DNA of 64,000 nucleotides from NCBI RefSeq assembly GCF_013408565.1, contig NZ_JACBZX010000001.1:124001-188000 (forward strand), written 5' to 3'. Below the pieces are notes generated by a model, which had not been told where the DNA came from, did no database searches, and saw only the letters and a program-made list of their open reading frames with translations. A program made the translations under genes and the position numbers. Source of the DNA: Janibacter alkaliphilus. Its GTDB lineage: Bacteria > Actinomycetota > Actinomycetes > Actinomycetales > Dermatophilaceae. Positions 8,706-16,744 of this stretch are shown here, piece by piece (positions within the stretch are counted from its first letter, which is position 1; each line of letters starts with the position of its first letter).

Positions 8706-10391
8706 ATGAACGCGCCGAGCGACGGGCCACGCCAGCAGACCGAGATCGACCGCATCGCCGAGGCGCACCTCGACGCCGAGGTGGCGCTCAGCCCGATCGA
8801 GGCCACCTACCTCGGCCTCCCGGGCGGTGAGGACCGGCTCGACGACCTCTCCCCCGACGGGCTCGCCGAGCACTCCGCGCTGCGCCGCCGCACGCTGGCC
8901 GCCCTCGACCGCGCGGCCCCGCAGGACGAGATCGACCGGGTGACCCTCGAGGCGATGCGCGAGCGGCTCGGGCTCGCCGAGGAGATGCATGCCGCCGGGG
9001 AGGACCTGGCGGATCTCAACGTCATCGCCTCCCCCGCCCAGGGCATCCGGGACGTCTTCGACGTCATGCCCACCTCGTCCGACGACGACTGGCGCACCAT
9101 CGCCCGACGGCTCGGCCAGGTCCCCGCCGCGCTGGAGGGCTGGCTGGCCTCGCTGCACGCCGGTCTGGACACGGGCCGGGCGCCGGCCCGCCGTCAGGTG
9201 GACGCGGTCGCCCAGCAGGCGCGCGACCTCACCGCCGCCGACGGCTACTACGCAACCCTGCTGCGCGGTGCCAGCGCCGACGGCCGGGCGCTCGACCCAG
9301 CGGTGGCCGACGCGCTCCGCCACGGCGTCGAGGCGGCTGCGGCCGCCTACGCCGCCCTCCCGGACCGGCTGCGCCGGGTGCGGGCGGCGGCGCCCGAGCG
9401 GGACGCGGTCGGTCGCGAGCGCTACCAGCTGCACTCGCGGCAGTTCCTCGGTGCGCAGATCGACCTCGAGGAGACCTACGCCTGGGGCCAGGAGGAGCTG
9501 GCCCGGATCGACGGGCTGATGCGCGAGACCGCCGAGCGCATCCGTCCCGGGGCGAGCGTGAAGGAGGCGGTGGCGCTGCTCGACGCCGACCCCCGCTACC
9601 AGCTGCACGGCACCGAGGCGCTGCGCGCGTGGATGCAGCAGCGGGCCGACGAGGTCGTCGACCGGCTGGACGGGGTGCACCTCGACGTCCCCGACCCGGT
9701 GCGCACCATCGAGTGCATGATCGCCCCCACCCAGACCGGAGGCATCTACTACACCGGTCCCAGCGACGACTTCTCCCGGCCGGGGCGGATGTGGTGGTCG
9801 GTGCCGAAGGGGGTCACCACCTTCGGGACCTGGCGCGAGCTGACCACGGTCTACCACGAAGGGGTGCCCGGCCATCACCTGCAGATCGGGCAGGCGGTGC
9901 ACCGGCGCGACCTGCTCAACCGGTGGCGCCGGCTGGCCAGCATGACCTCCGGCCACGCCGAGGGGTGGGCCCTCTACGCGGAGTGGCTGATGGCCGACCT
10001 CGGCTTCATGGACGACCCCGGCGACTACCTCGGCCTGCTCGACGGGCAGTCGCTGCGCGCGGTGCGGGTGGTCATCGACATCGGCGTGCACTGCGGCTTG
10101 GACGCGCCGGCCGAGGTCGGGGGCGGCGCGTGGACCTACGAGAAGGCGTGGCAGATGCTGGACAGCTATGCCAACCAGGGCACCGAGCAGCTGCGCTTCG
10201 AGCTGGACCGCTACCTCGGGTGGCCGGGCCAGGCGCCCAGCTACAAGATCGGCGAGCGGATCTGGCTCGACCTGCGCGACGAGGCCCGGCGGGCAGAGGG
10301 AGACGCCTTCTCGCTCAAGGACTTCCACGCGCGTGCCCTGGACGTCGGCAGCGTCGGCCTGGACACCCTGCGGTCCGCGCTCTCGCCCTGA
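8706..10391 (+). CDS. DUF885 family putative zinc metallopeptidase
   Basis: A 561-residue cytoplasmic protein of the DUF885 family. The probable zinc site is visible: HEGVPGHH near residue 385 (HEXXXGHH pattern), followed about 35 residues later by GHAEGWALYAEWL supplying the acidic ligand. Family members are regarded as metallopeptidases (carboxypeptidase-like); the substrate is unknown. No signal peptide or membrane segment is present. Length is normal for the family. The gene ends 5 bp before palindromic element copy 3. Confidence 0.85.
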   Translation: MNAPSDGPRQQTEIDRIAEAHLDAEVALSPIEATYLGLPGGEDRLDDLSPDGLAEHSALRRRTLAALDRAAPQDEIDRVTLEAMRERLGLAEEMHAAGEDLADLNVIASPAQGIRDVFDVMPTSSDDDWRTIARRLGQVPAALEGWLASLHAGLDTGRAPARRQVDAVAQQARDLTAADGYYATLLRGASADGRALDPAVADALRHGVEAAAAAYAALPDRLRRVRAAAPERDAVGRERYQLHSRQFLGAQIDLEETYAWGQEELARIDGLMRETAERIRPGASVKEAVALLDADPRYQLHGTEALRAWMQQRADEVVDRLDGVHLDVPDPVRTIECMIAPTQTGGIYYTGPSDDFSRPGRMWWSVPKGVTTFGTWRELTTVYHEGVPGHHLQIGQAVHRRDLLNRWRRLASMTSGHAEGWALYAEWLMADLGFMDDPGDYLGLLDGQSLRAVRVVIDIGVHCGLDAPAEVGGGAWTYEKAWQMLDSYANQGTEQLRFELDRYLGWPGQAPSYKIGERIWLDLRDEARRAEGDAFSLKDFHARALDVGSVGLDTLRSALSP

Positions 10392-10396
10392 TCCTG

Positions 10397-10443
10397 GGTC
10401 GAGGTGATCCCCGACGACGCCCGCGGCGCGGATCACCTCGACC
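10397..10443. repeat. 47-bp palindromic element, copy 3 (subtype B)
   Basis: Arms 10397-10408 and 10432-10443 are identical to copies 1 and 2; the 23-nt loop differs and ends in GGCGCGG. It lies between two genes on the same strand, downstream of the DUF885 gene and upstream of a lipoprotein gene. Confidence 0.95.
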
Positions 10444-10488
10444 GGCAGGGGGTTCGCTCGGACTACTCCGCAGATCGTGGCAGCGCCC

Positions 10489-10494
10489 TAGCCT
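10489..10494 (+). promoter_or_regulatory. Leaderless -10 element of the lipoprotein gene
   Basis: TAGCCT followed by 6 nt and ATG 10501. Confidence 0.55.
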
Positions 10495-10500
10495 GACCTC

Positions 10501-11331
10501 ATGCGCGTCGTCGCGGCGGGGGCCGCAACCTTGACCGTCCTGCTCACCGGGTGCTCGCTCGGCACGTCCGAGCAGAGCTCCGACTCCTCGAGCACGGTCA
10601 CCGTGACCGAGTCCTCGACCCCGGCCAGCGACTCGTCCTCCGCCGCGCCGGCGACGAGCTCGGCATCGACCAGCACCGCGACGACGAGCACGAGCAGCGC
10701 CCCGGCACCGGACGCCGGTGGCGAGCTGCCGGGCGACCCCGGCGAGTACGCCGACGCCTTCGTCCGCGCCTGGGGGGTCGGCGACCGGGTCGAGGCCGAG
10801 CGCTACGCCACCGGCGACGCCGTCGACTCCCTCTTCGCCTACGACGGCCGGGGCGGCAGCACGTGGACCCGCGACGCGGTCACCAGCCAGGACGGCCGCA
10901 CCCAGGTCGGCTACACCGACGGCACCGGGCAGTCCCTCTACGTGCTGCTGGACACCGTCACGGTCGGCGCGCCGGACGCGGTGGTCAGCGCGAACGTCGA
11001 GTGGGAGGGCACCAGCGAGGACGCCGCGGCGGAGGAGGACCCCGGCGCCGCGACCGGTCTGCCCAGCGACGTCGGCGACTACGGCGACGCGCTGGTGCGC
11101 GCCTGGGGCGTCGGCGACCGGGACGCCGCCGACGCCTACGCCACGGCGTCGGTGCTGTCCACGCTCTTCGACGGGTACGGCACCGGTGGCAGCGACTGGA
11201 GCCGCACCGGGAGCACCGCCGACTCGATCACCTACACCGACTCCTTCGGAGACACGGTCACCATCTACGTCGACGCGGCGACCGTCTCGGCCGGGCGGGG
11301 CGACGCGGCCTACCTGGCCGTCTTCTCCTGA
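10501..11331 (+). CDS. Putative lipoprotein with a tandemly duplicated domain
   Basis: A 276-residue exported protein of unknown function. The N-terminus is a signal peptide ending in the lipobox LLTGC (Cys at about 18), then a Ser/Thr-rich linker of about 55 residues. The rest is two similar domains of about 90 residues: the first begins LPGDPGEYADAFVRAWGVGD and the second LPSDVGDYGDALVRAWGVGD. Both continue with a conserved YAT, a Phe-containing turn and a Trp-X-Arg, and each ends in Val-rich strands. The duplication is clear by eye. The gene is bracketed by palindromic elements 3 and 4. No enzymatic motif is seen; a surface-exposed binding role is a guess. Confidence 0.75.
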   Translation: MRVVAAGAATLTVLLTGCSLGTSEQSSDSSSTVTVTESSTPASDSSSAAPATSSASTSTATTSTSSAPAPDAGGELPGDPGEYADAFVRAWGVGDRVEAERYATGDAVDSLFAYDGRGGSTWTRDAVTSQDGRTQVGYTDGTGQSLYVLLDTVTVGAPDAVVSANVEWEGTSEDAAAEEDPGAATGLPSDVGDYGDALVRAWGVGDRDAADAYATASVLSTLFDGYGTGGSDWSRTGSTADSITYTDSFGDTVTIYVDAATVSAGRGDAAYLAVFS

Positions 11332-11365
11332 CCGCAGCACACCACCGCGCCCGCCGCGAGCGCCG

Positions 11366-11412
11366 GGTCGAGGTGATCCACGCCGACGTGCGCGGCGCGG
11401 ATCACCTCGACC
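11366..11412. repeat. 47-bp palindromic element, copy 4 (subtype B)
   Basis: Arms 11366-11377 and 11401-11412; the 23-nt loop is related to that of copy 3 (shared GCGGCGCGG end). Located between the convergent lipoprotein and lipase genes. Confidence 0.95.
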
Positions 11413-11430
11413 CGTGGGGCGTCGGCCCGG

Positions 11431-12699
11431 TCAGCGCACCGCCCAGCAGTTGCTGCGCAGCGCCTTGCCCTCGAAGCGGTCCTCGAGGAAGGGGATCACC
11501 TGCGAGCTGTTCGGCAGGATCCCGCCGAGGTGCAGCGGGGCCCAGTTCGGGCTCCAGCGCAGGTTCGTGCCGCTGGCGCACCAGTCGCGGGCCAGCTGCT
11601 TGCCGACGCCGTAGGGGATGGTGTCGTCCAGCCGGCTGTGGGTCAGCAGCACCGGCACGTCAGGGGTGCGCTCGCCGATCGTGTTCTCGGCGATCACGCT
11701 CTTGAAGGGCTCCTCGTCGAGGTAGTCGGTGATCGGCCGACCGTCGGCGGAGTAGTCGGCGGACTCGGTGAAGGCGTACTCGCCGAAGTTCGTCACGCAG
11801 GCGCTCTCCACCTTCTCGGCGAGCGCCTTGCCGTCCTCGTTGAGGTAGGCGGGCAGGTCGACGTGGTGCCCCTGGCTCAGCCCGACGAGGGCGAAGTAGA
11901 GGAAGGCCGCCCAGAAGGAGCCGTCGAGGTTCTCGGCGACCTTCGCCAGGTCGGCGGGCACCGCGCCGGCGACGACTCCCTTCACCGGCAGCTCCGGGGC
12001 GTACTCGGCCCGCAGCTCGGCGGCGGAGGCGGCCGCGCCGCCGCCCTGGGAGTAGCCGACGATGCCGATCGGGCTGGTGGCCAGGCCGCTGCGGGGCAGC
12101 GCCCGGGCGGCACGGGCCATGTCGAGCACCGCGTGCCCCTGCACCTCCCGGTTCATGTAGGTGTGCGCGCCGGGCGTGCCCAGCCCCTGGTAGTCGGTCA
12201 TCGCCACCGAGTAGCCCTCGGCCAGCAGCGAGCTGAAGAAGAGCGACTCGTACTCGAAGCTGTCCGAGAGGAAGCGGGTCGGCGCGCAGCCGTCACCCAT
12301 CCCCTGGGTGCCGGGGGCGTAGCTGACCACCGGGCGCTCGCCCTGACCGGTCCAGGCCTTCTTCGGGGTGATGACGATGCCGGTGACGGCGATCGGGGTG
12401 CCCTCCCGGTCCAGCGAGGAGTACATCACCCGGCGGGCGTCGAAGTGGGCTGCCTTGAGCCCGAGCGGGTCGAGGACCGAGGTCGACGGCTCCTCCTTGA
12501 GGACGGTGCCCGGCGTGGCCGGGATGTCCTCCGGCGGCTCGTAGAAGTCGCGCCGCTCCGGCTCGGCGACGCCGGTGAGGGTCTCCGCGCCAGCGGTGCC
12601 GGGCACGTCGTTCTCGTCGGCGCCGGCGGCACCGACGGCCGGGACGGACAGGGCGAGCGTCAGCGTGGCGCCGGTGAGGGTTCGTGCGGTCCGGGACAT
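11431..12699 (-). CDS. Secreted lipase (secretory lipase / LIP family)
   Basis: A 422-residue exported alpha/beta hydrolase. The signal peptide spans about residues 1-27 with an AGA cleavage region. The nucleophile is in GYSQGG (about residue 217), with the acid Asp in HSRLDDTIPYG and the His in APLHLGG, matching secretory lipases that act on triacylglycerols. Length is typical. A ribosome binding site (GGAGG) precedes the ATG, so this gene is leadered, unlike many neighbours. It is divergent from the antiporter, and an imperfect inverted repeat lies between them at 12753-12774. Confidence 0.88.
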   Translation of the reverse strand: MSRTARTLTGATLTLALSVPAVGAAGADENDVPGTAGAETLTGVAEPERRDFYEPPEDIPATPGTVLKEEPSTSVLDPLGLKAAHFDARRVMYSSLDREGTPIAVTGIVITPKKAWTGQGERPVVSYAPGTQGMGDGCAPTRFLSDSFEYESLFFSSLLAEGYSVAMTDYQGLGTPGAHTYMNREVQGHAVLDMARAARALPRSGLATSPIGIVGYSQGGGAAASAAELRAEYAPELPVKGVVAGAVPADLAKVAENLDGSFWAAFLYFALVGLSQGHHVDLPAYLNEDGKALAEKVESACVTNFGEYAFTESADYSADGRPITDYLDEEPFKSVIAENTIGERTPDVPVLLTHSRLDDTIPYGVGKQLARDWCASGTNLRWSPNWAPLHLGGILPNSSQVIPFLEDRFEGKALRSNCWAVR

Positions 12700-12752
12700 G
12701 TGTCCTCCAGGTGGCGGGCGTCCGGGCCGCGAAGGGGGCGACGACGACCCGC

Positions 12753-12774
12753 GTACCTACGGAACAGTAAGTTA
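12753..12774. promoter_or_regulatory. Possible TetR-type operator between lipase and antiporter
   Basis: An AT-richer segment with half-sites TACCTAC and GTAAGTTA around GGAACA, an imperfect inverted repeat in otherwise GC-rich sequence. It resembles operators of TetR regulators of lipid genes but is too degenerate to assign. Confidence 0.3.
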
Positions 12775-12817
12775 CCGAGGGTCAGCGGGTTCGGCAGCGG
12801 CTGTGGCGTGCCGCACA

Positions 12818-14728
12818 ATGTCCTGCGTGGACCCCCTCTCGATCGCTCTGCTCCTCGTCGGCGTCACGGTCACCGTCATCGTCGTGGCCCGCGCCTGCGA
12901 GCCGATCGGCCTGCCCAGCCCGCTGGTCCTGCTCGGCGTCGGCGCGGTCGGCTCGCTGCTGCCCGTCGTCCCGCAGATCTCGATGTCCCCCGAGCTCGTG
13001 CTCTACGGGCTGCTGCCGCCGCTGCTCTACGCGGCGGCGATCAGCACCTCCCTGGTGGACATCCGCACCAACGCCGTCCCGATCCTCGGGCTGTCGGTGG
13101 GGCTGGTCCTCTTCACCGCGCTCGGGGTGGCCCTGGTCGCTCAGGCGCTCATCCCGGACCTGCCCTTCGCGGTCGCCTTCGCCCTCGGTGCCATCGTCGC
13201 TCCCCCGGACGCGGTCGCCGCGACCGCGGTCGCCCGGCAGATCGGTCTCCCCCGTCGGATCACCACCCTGCTCGAGGGCGAGTCGCTGCTCAACGACGCC
13301 ACCGCCCTGGTGTCGCTGCGCACCGCGCTGGCCGCCGCCGGGCTGGCGGTGCACGGCGCGGGCAGCGAGGAGGTGAGCGTCGCCGGGGTCGCCGGCGACT
13401 TCGTGTGGGCGGTCGTCGGCGGCGTCGGGATCGGGGTGCTCACCTTCGTCGTCGTCGGGATGCTGCGCCGCTACCTCACCGAGAGCGCCGCGGACACCGC
13501 GCTCTCCTTCGCCAGCCCCTTCATCGCCTTCGTCCCGGCGGAGTCGCTGGAGGCCTCCGGGGTGCTGGCCGTGGTCACCGCCGGTCTGCTGCTGGCCCAC
13601 AAGGCCCCGCGGCTGCAGAGCTCGTCCTCCCGGCTGGCCGAGCGGATCAACTGGACCACGGTCACCTTCGTCCTGGAGAACGCGGTCTTCCTGCTCATCG
13701 GCCTGCAGCTGCAGGAGATCCTGCAGGCGCTGGACGACGCCCAGGACCTCACCTTCGGCCGGACCATGCTCATCAGCCTCGTCGTGCTGGCCACCGTGCT
13801 CCTGCTGCGGCCGCTGTGGATGGTGCCCTTCGCCTGGGTCTACACCCGGGTGGACGGGGTGCCCGGGCACTCCCGGGTGCGGGAGAGCCTCGTCGGGTCG
13901 TGGGCCGGGATGCGCGGCGTGGTCACCCTGGCCGCCGCCTTCACCCTGCCCGAGGGCACCCCGCACCAGCCGGTGCTGGTGATGATCGCGCTCGTGGTCA
14001 CCGTCGGCACCCTGCTGCTGCAGGGGCTCAGCCTGCCCCGGGTGGCGGCCGCGCTGGGCGTCGAGGGCCCCGACCCGCGCCAGGACGCGCTCGTCGAGGC
14101 CAGCGTCGTCGGCGCGATCACCGGCGCCGGGCTGCGCGAGCTCGAGGCCGACCCGGACTCCGACCCGGACGTGCTCGCCGAGCTCAAGGAGCAGTCGACC
14201 ATCCGGGTCAACCGCACCTGGGAGCGGCTGGGCAGCCTCAGCGAGAGCGAGGGCGAGACCCCGGCCGAGGCGAGCGCCCGGATGCGCACCCAGATGATCG
14301 ACGCCGAGCGGGCCGAGCTGCTGCGCATCCGCAGCCAGGGCCAGGTGGACCAGGAGGTCCTCGCCGGGGTGCTGCGCCAGCTCGACGCCGAGGAGTCGGC
14401 GATCTCCTACGGCGCGGACAAGGCCGCCCGGATCCGCCGCTCGCCGCTGCTGCCGCCGCCGGAGGTGGCGCCCGGCTGCGAGCACCTGGCGGCGCAGCCA
14501 GCCAGCGTCACCCCGACCACCCCGGAGGGCTGCCAGGAGTGCGTGGCCGCCGGGCAGCGCTGGGTGCACCTGCGGGTGTGCACGCAGTGCGGGCACGTCG
14601 GCTGCTGCGACTCCTCGCCGGGCCGGCACGCCAGCACCCACCACCACGAGACCGGGCACCCGGTGATGGCCAGCCTGGAGCCGGGCGAGGCCTGGCGGTG
14701 GTGCTTCGTCGACGACGTGCTGGGCTGA
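12818..14728 (+). CDS. Na+/H+ antiporter (CPA1) with C-terminal UBP-type zinc finger
   Basis: A 636-residue cation/proton antiporter. About twelve hydrophobic segments fill residues 1-410; the ion-binding motif is in FALGAIVAPPDAVAATAV (Asp in APPDA) and GESLLNDATALV. A charged cytoplasmic tail of about 145 residues follows, then a Cys/His-rich domain from about residue 545 (CEHL, CQEC, CTQCGHVGCC, HASTHHHETGHPV, WCFVDD) matching the UBP zinc finger that binds ubiquitin C-termini in eukaryotes. Bacteria of this group have no ubiquitin, so the finger presumably binds another C-terminus or is structural. ATG 12818 was taken; GTG 12827 in the same frame is possible. Confidence 0.88.
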   Translation: MSCVDPLSIALLLVGVTVTVIVVARACEPIGLPSPLVLLGVGAVGSLLPVVPQISMSPELVLYGLLPPLLYAAAISTSLVDIRTNAVPILGLSVGLVLFTALGVALVAQALIPDLPFAVAFALGAIVAPPDAVAATAVARQIGLPRRITTLLEGESLLNDATALVSLRTALAAAGLAVHGAGSEEVSVAGVAGDFVWAVVGGVGIGVLTFVVVGMLRRYLTESAADTALSFASPFIAFVPAESLEASGVLAVVTAGLLLAHKAPRLQSSSSRLAERINWTTVTFVLENAVFLLIGLQLQEILQALDDAQDLTFGRTMLISLVVLATVLLLRPLWMVPFAWVYTRVDGVPGHSRVRESLVGSWAGMRGVVTLAAAFTLPEGTPHQPVLVMIALVVTVGTLLLQGLSLPRVAAALGVEGPDPRQDALVEASVVGAITGAGLRELEADPDSDPDVLAELKEQSTIRVNRTWERLGSLSESEGETPAEASARMRTQMIDAERAELLRIRSQGQVDQEVLAGVLRQLDAEESAISYGADKAARIRRSPLLPPPEVAPGCEHLAAQPASVTPTTPEGCQECVAAGQRWVHLRVCTQCGHVGCCDSSPGRHASTHHHETGHPVMASLEPGEAWRWCFVDDVLG

Positions 14729-14750
14729 GCACGAACCCGGCGCGCCCGGC

Positions 14751-14788
14751 GTCGGCGACCGCTGGGTCGGCGACCGCTGGGTCGGCGG
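14751..14788 (+). repeat. 15-bp tandem repeat, 2.5 copies
   Basis: GTCGGCGACCGCTGG occurs twice head to tail (14751-14765, 14766-14780) followed by a partial third unit, in the gap between the convergent antiporter and ABC transporter genes. No clear function. Confidence 0.85.
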
Positions 14789-14813
14789 CCCGGGGTCGGC
14801 CGGTGGCCCCGGG

Positions 14814-15653
14814 TCAGCCGGTGGTCGCGGCCTCGGGCTCGGCGCCTGTGGTGACCGGCCCGTGGTGCCGCCCGATCGGCAGCACCAGCGGCTTGCCGGA
14901 GACCGGGTCGGGGATCACCTGGCTGCGCATGCCGAAGACCTCGGCGACCGTCTCCGCGGTGAGCACGCGGTCGGGGGCGCCGCTGGCGACCATCCGACCG
15001 CCGCACATGGCCACGAGATGGTCGGCGTAGCGCGCGGCGAGGTTGAGGTCGTGCAGCACGATGACGATCGTCGTGCCTCGCTCACGGTTCAGGTCGGTGA
15101 GCAGGTCGAGCACCTCGACCTGGTGGCTGATGTCGAGGAAGGTCGTCGGCTCGTCCAGCAGCAGGATGTCGGTCTGCTGGGCCAGCGCCATGGCGATCCA
15201 CACCCGCTGTCGCTGACCGCCGGAGAGCTCGTCCACCGCGCGGTCCGCCAGCTCGGCGGTGGCGGTGAGGTCCAGCGCCTCGGCGACCGCCTCGTCGTCC
15301 GCCGACGACCAGCGGCTGAGCATCCGCTGGTGCGGGCTGCGGCCGCGGGCGACGAGGTCACCGACGACGATTCCCTCCGGGGCGATCGGCGACTGCGGGA
15401 GCAGTCCCAGGGTGCGAGCGAGCTCCTTGGTCGGCAGCCGGTGCAGGTCCTGGCCGTCGAGCACCACGGTGCCCTCGGCGGGGGTCAGCAGCCGCGACAG
15501 CGAGCGCAGCAGGGTGGACTTGCCGCAGGCGTTCGCCCCGACGATGACGGTGATCTCCCCGGGGGGCACGAGCAGGTCCAGGCCCTCGACGACGGTGCGC
15601 TCGCCGTAGCCGAGGGTGACCTGCCGGGCGTGCAGGGTGTGGTCGTCGGTCAC
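14814..15653 (-). CDS. Iron-siderophore ABC transporter ATP-binding protein
   Basis: A 279-residue FecE/FepC-type ATPase that powers ferric-siderophore import. Walker A GANACGKST, Q-loop LLPQSP, signature LSGGQRQRVW, Walker B ILLLDEPTTFLD and the switch HDLN are intact. It is the last gene of a four-gene operon (binding protein, two permeases, ATPase) joined by GTGA overlaps throughout. Start GTG 15653 overlaps the upstream permease stop. Confidence 0.93.
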   Translation of the reverse strand: MTDDHTLHARQVTLGYGERTVVEGLDLLVPPGEITVIVGANACGKSTLLRSLSRLLTPAEGTVVLDGQDLHRLPTKELARTLGLLPQSPIAPEGIVVGDLVARGRSPHQRMLSRWSSADDEAVAEALDLTATAELADRAVDELSGGQRQRVWIAMALAQQTDILLLDEPTTFLDISHQVEVLDLLTDLNRERGTTIVIVLHDLNLAARYADHLVAMCGGRMVASGAPDRVLTAETVAEVFGMRSQVIPDPVSGKPLVLPIGRHHGPVTTGAEPEAATTG

Positions 15654-16744
15654 AGCGAACCTCCGGCGCGGTTGGTGCGGATGAGCAGGTAGACGAGGTA
15701 GGGCGCGCCGAGGGCGCCGGTGATGACGCCCACCGGGTAGCGGCTGCCGAAGGCGTTCTGCCCGAGCAGGTCGGCGCCGAGCACGAGCAGCGCACCGACG
15801 AGGGCCGCCGGGACCATCAGCGAGCCGCCGGAGCCGGTGATCCGGGCGGCGATCGGGCCGGCGAGGAAGGCGACGAAGGCGATCGGGCCGGCCGCCGCCG
15901 TGGCGAAGGCGATGAGCGCGACGGCCGCGAGGATGGCCACCAGCCGGGTGCGCTCCACCGGCACCCCCAGCGCGGAGGCGGCGTCGTCGCCGAGCTGCAT
16001 CAGCCGCAGCCCCGAGGACTGGCTGAGCAGCACCGGGGTGAGCACGAGGACCGCGGCCAGCAGCGGCAGCACCGTGGACCAGCTGGCGCCGTTGACGCTG
16101 CCGCTGAGCCAGCGCATCGCCACCTGCACGTCCCACGCCGCGGCCTTGACGATGACGTACCCGACGAGCGCGTCGAGCATCGCCGCGATGCCGATGCCGA
16201 TGAGGATGAGCCGGGTGCCCAGCACCCCGCCCTCGTAGGCGAGCGCGTAGATGAGCCCGGCGACGCCCATCGCGGCGAGGATGGCGACGACCGAGGTGAT
16301 CGTCTCGTCGAGGTGCAGCACGACGAGGCAGAAGACCGCGGCGGCGCTGGCGCCGCTGGAGATGCCGATGATGTCCGGCGAGGCCAGCGGGTTGCGCAGC
16401 ATCGTCTGGAAGGTGACCCCGCCGAGGCCGAGCGCGACCCCGGCCAGCACCGCCAGGACCGCCCGCGGCAGGCGCAGGGTGCCGACGGTGAAGGAGGCCC
16501 CGGGCACGTCCTGACCGGCGATGACCTGCAGCACCTCGCCCGGCCCGTAGAAGCGTTCGCCGACCATGAGGCTGGCCATGAAGAGCACGAGCACCGCCGC
16601 GCCCATGGCCAGGCAGGCCGTGAGGCGGGAGCGGGAGCGCCGGGTGCGGCCGGCGCGGAACCGCTGCCGCGTGCCGACGGCGGCGTCCGGCGACGCGTCC
16701 GACGGCGAGGCGGGCGGGGGCGAGGCGGGCGAGGTGGTGGTCAC
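15650..16744 (-). CDS. Iron-siderophore ABC transporter permease (FecCD family)
   Basis: A 364-residue membrane protein with about ten transmembrane segments after a basic, Ser/Pro-rich cytoplasmic N-terminus of about 45 residues. FecCD family markers include LRLPRAVLAVLAGVALGLGG, RNPLASPDIIGISSGA and the ATPase-coupling loop LGVPVERTR. It is the second permease of the heterodimer. GTG start overlaps the stop of the first permease. Confidence 0.92.
   Translation of the reverse strand: MTTTSPASPPPASPSDASPDAAVGTRQRFRAGRTRRSRSRLTACLAMGAAVLVLFMASLMVGERFYGPGEVLQVIAGQDVPGASFTVGTLRLPRAVLAVLAGVALGLGGVTFQTMLRNPLASPDIIGISSGASAAAVFCLVVLHLDETITSVVAILAAMGVAGLIYALAYEGGVLGTRLILIGIGIAAMLDALVGYVIVKAAAWDVQVAMRWLSGSVNGASWSTVLPLLAAVLVLTPVLLSQSSGLRLMQLGDDAASALGVPVERTRLVAILAAVALIAFATAAAGPIAFVAFLAGPIAARITGSGGSLMVPAALVGALLVLGADLLGQNAFGSRYPVGVITGALGAPYLVYLLIRTNRAGGSL

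Noticed and set aside
6833..11412. The 47-bp elements as ordinary transcription terminators
   Set aside because: Copy 2 lies between divergent genes and copy 3 upstream of a same-strand gene; loops of 23 nt are long and no T-run follows the arms.
14751..14788. Operator or terminator between antiporter and siderophore genes
   Set aside because: The 15-bp units are direct repeats with no strong dyad; simple slippage explains them.
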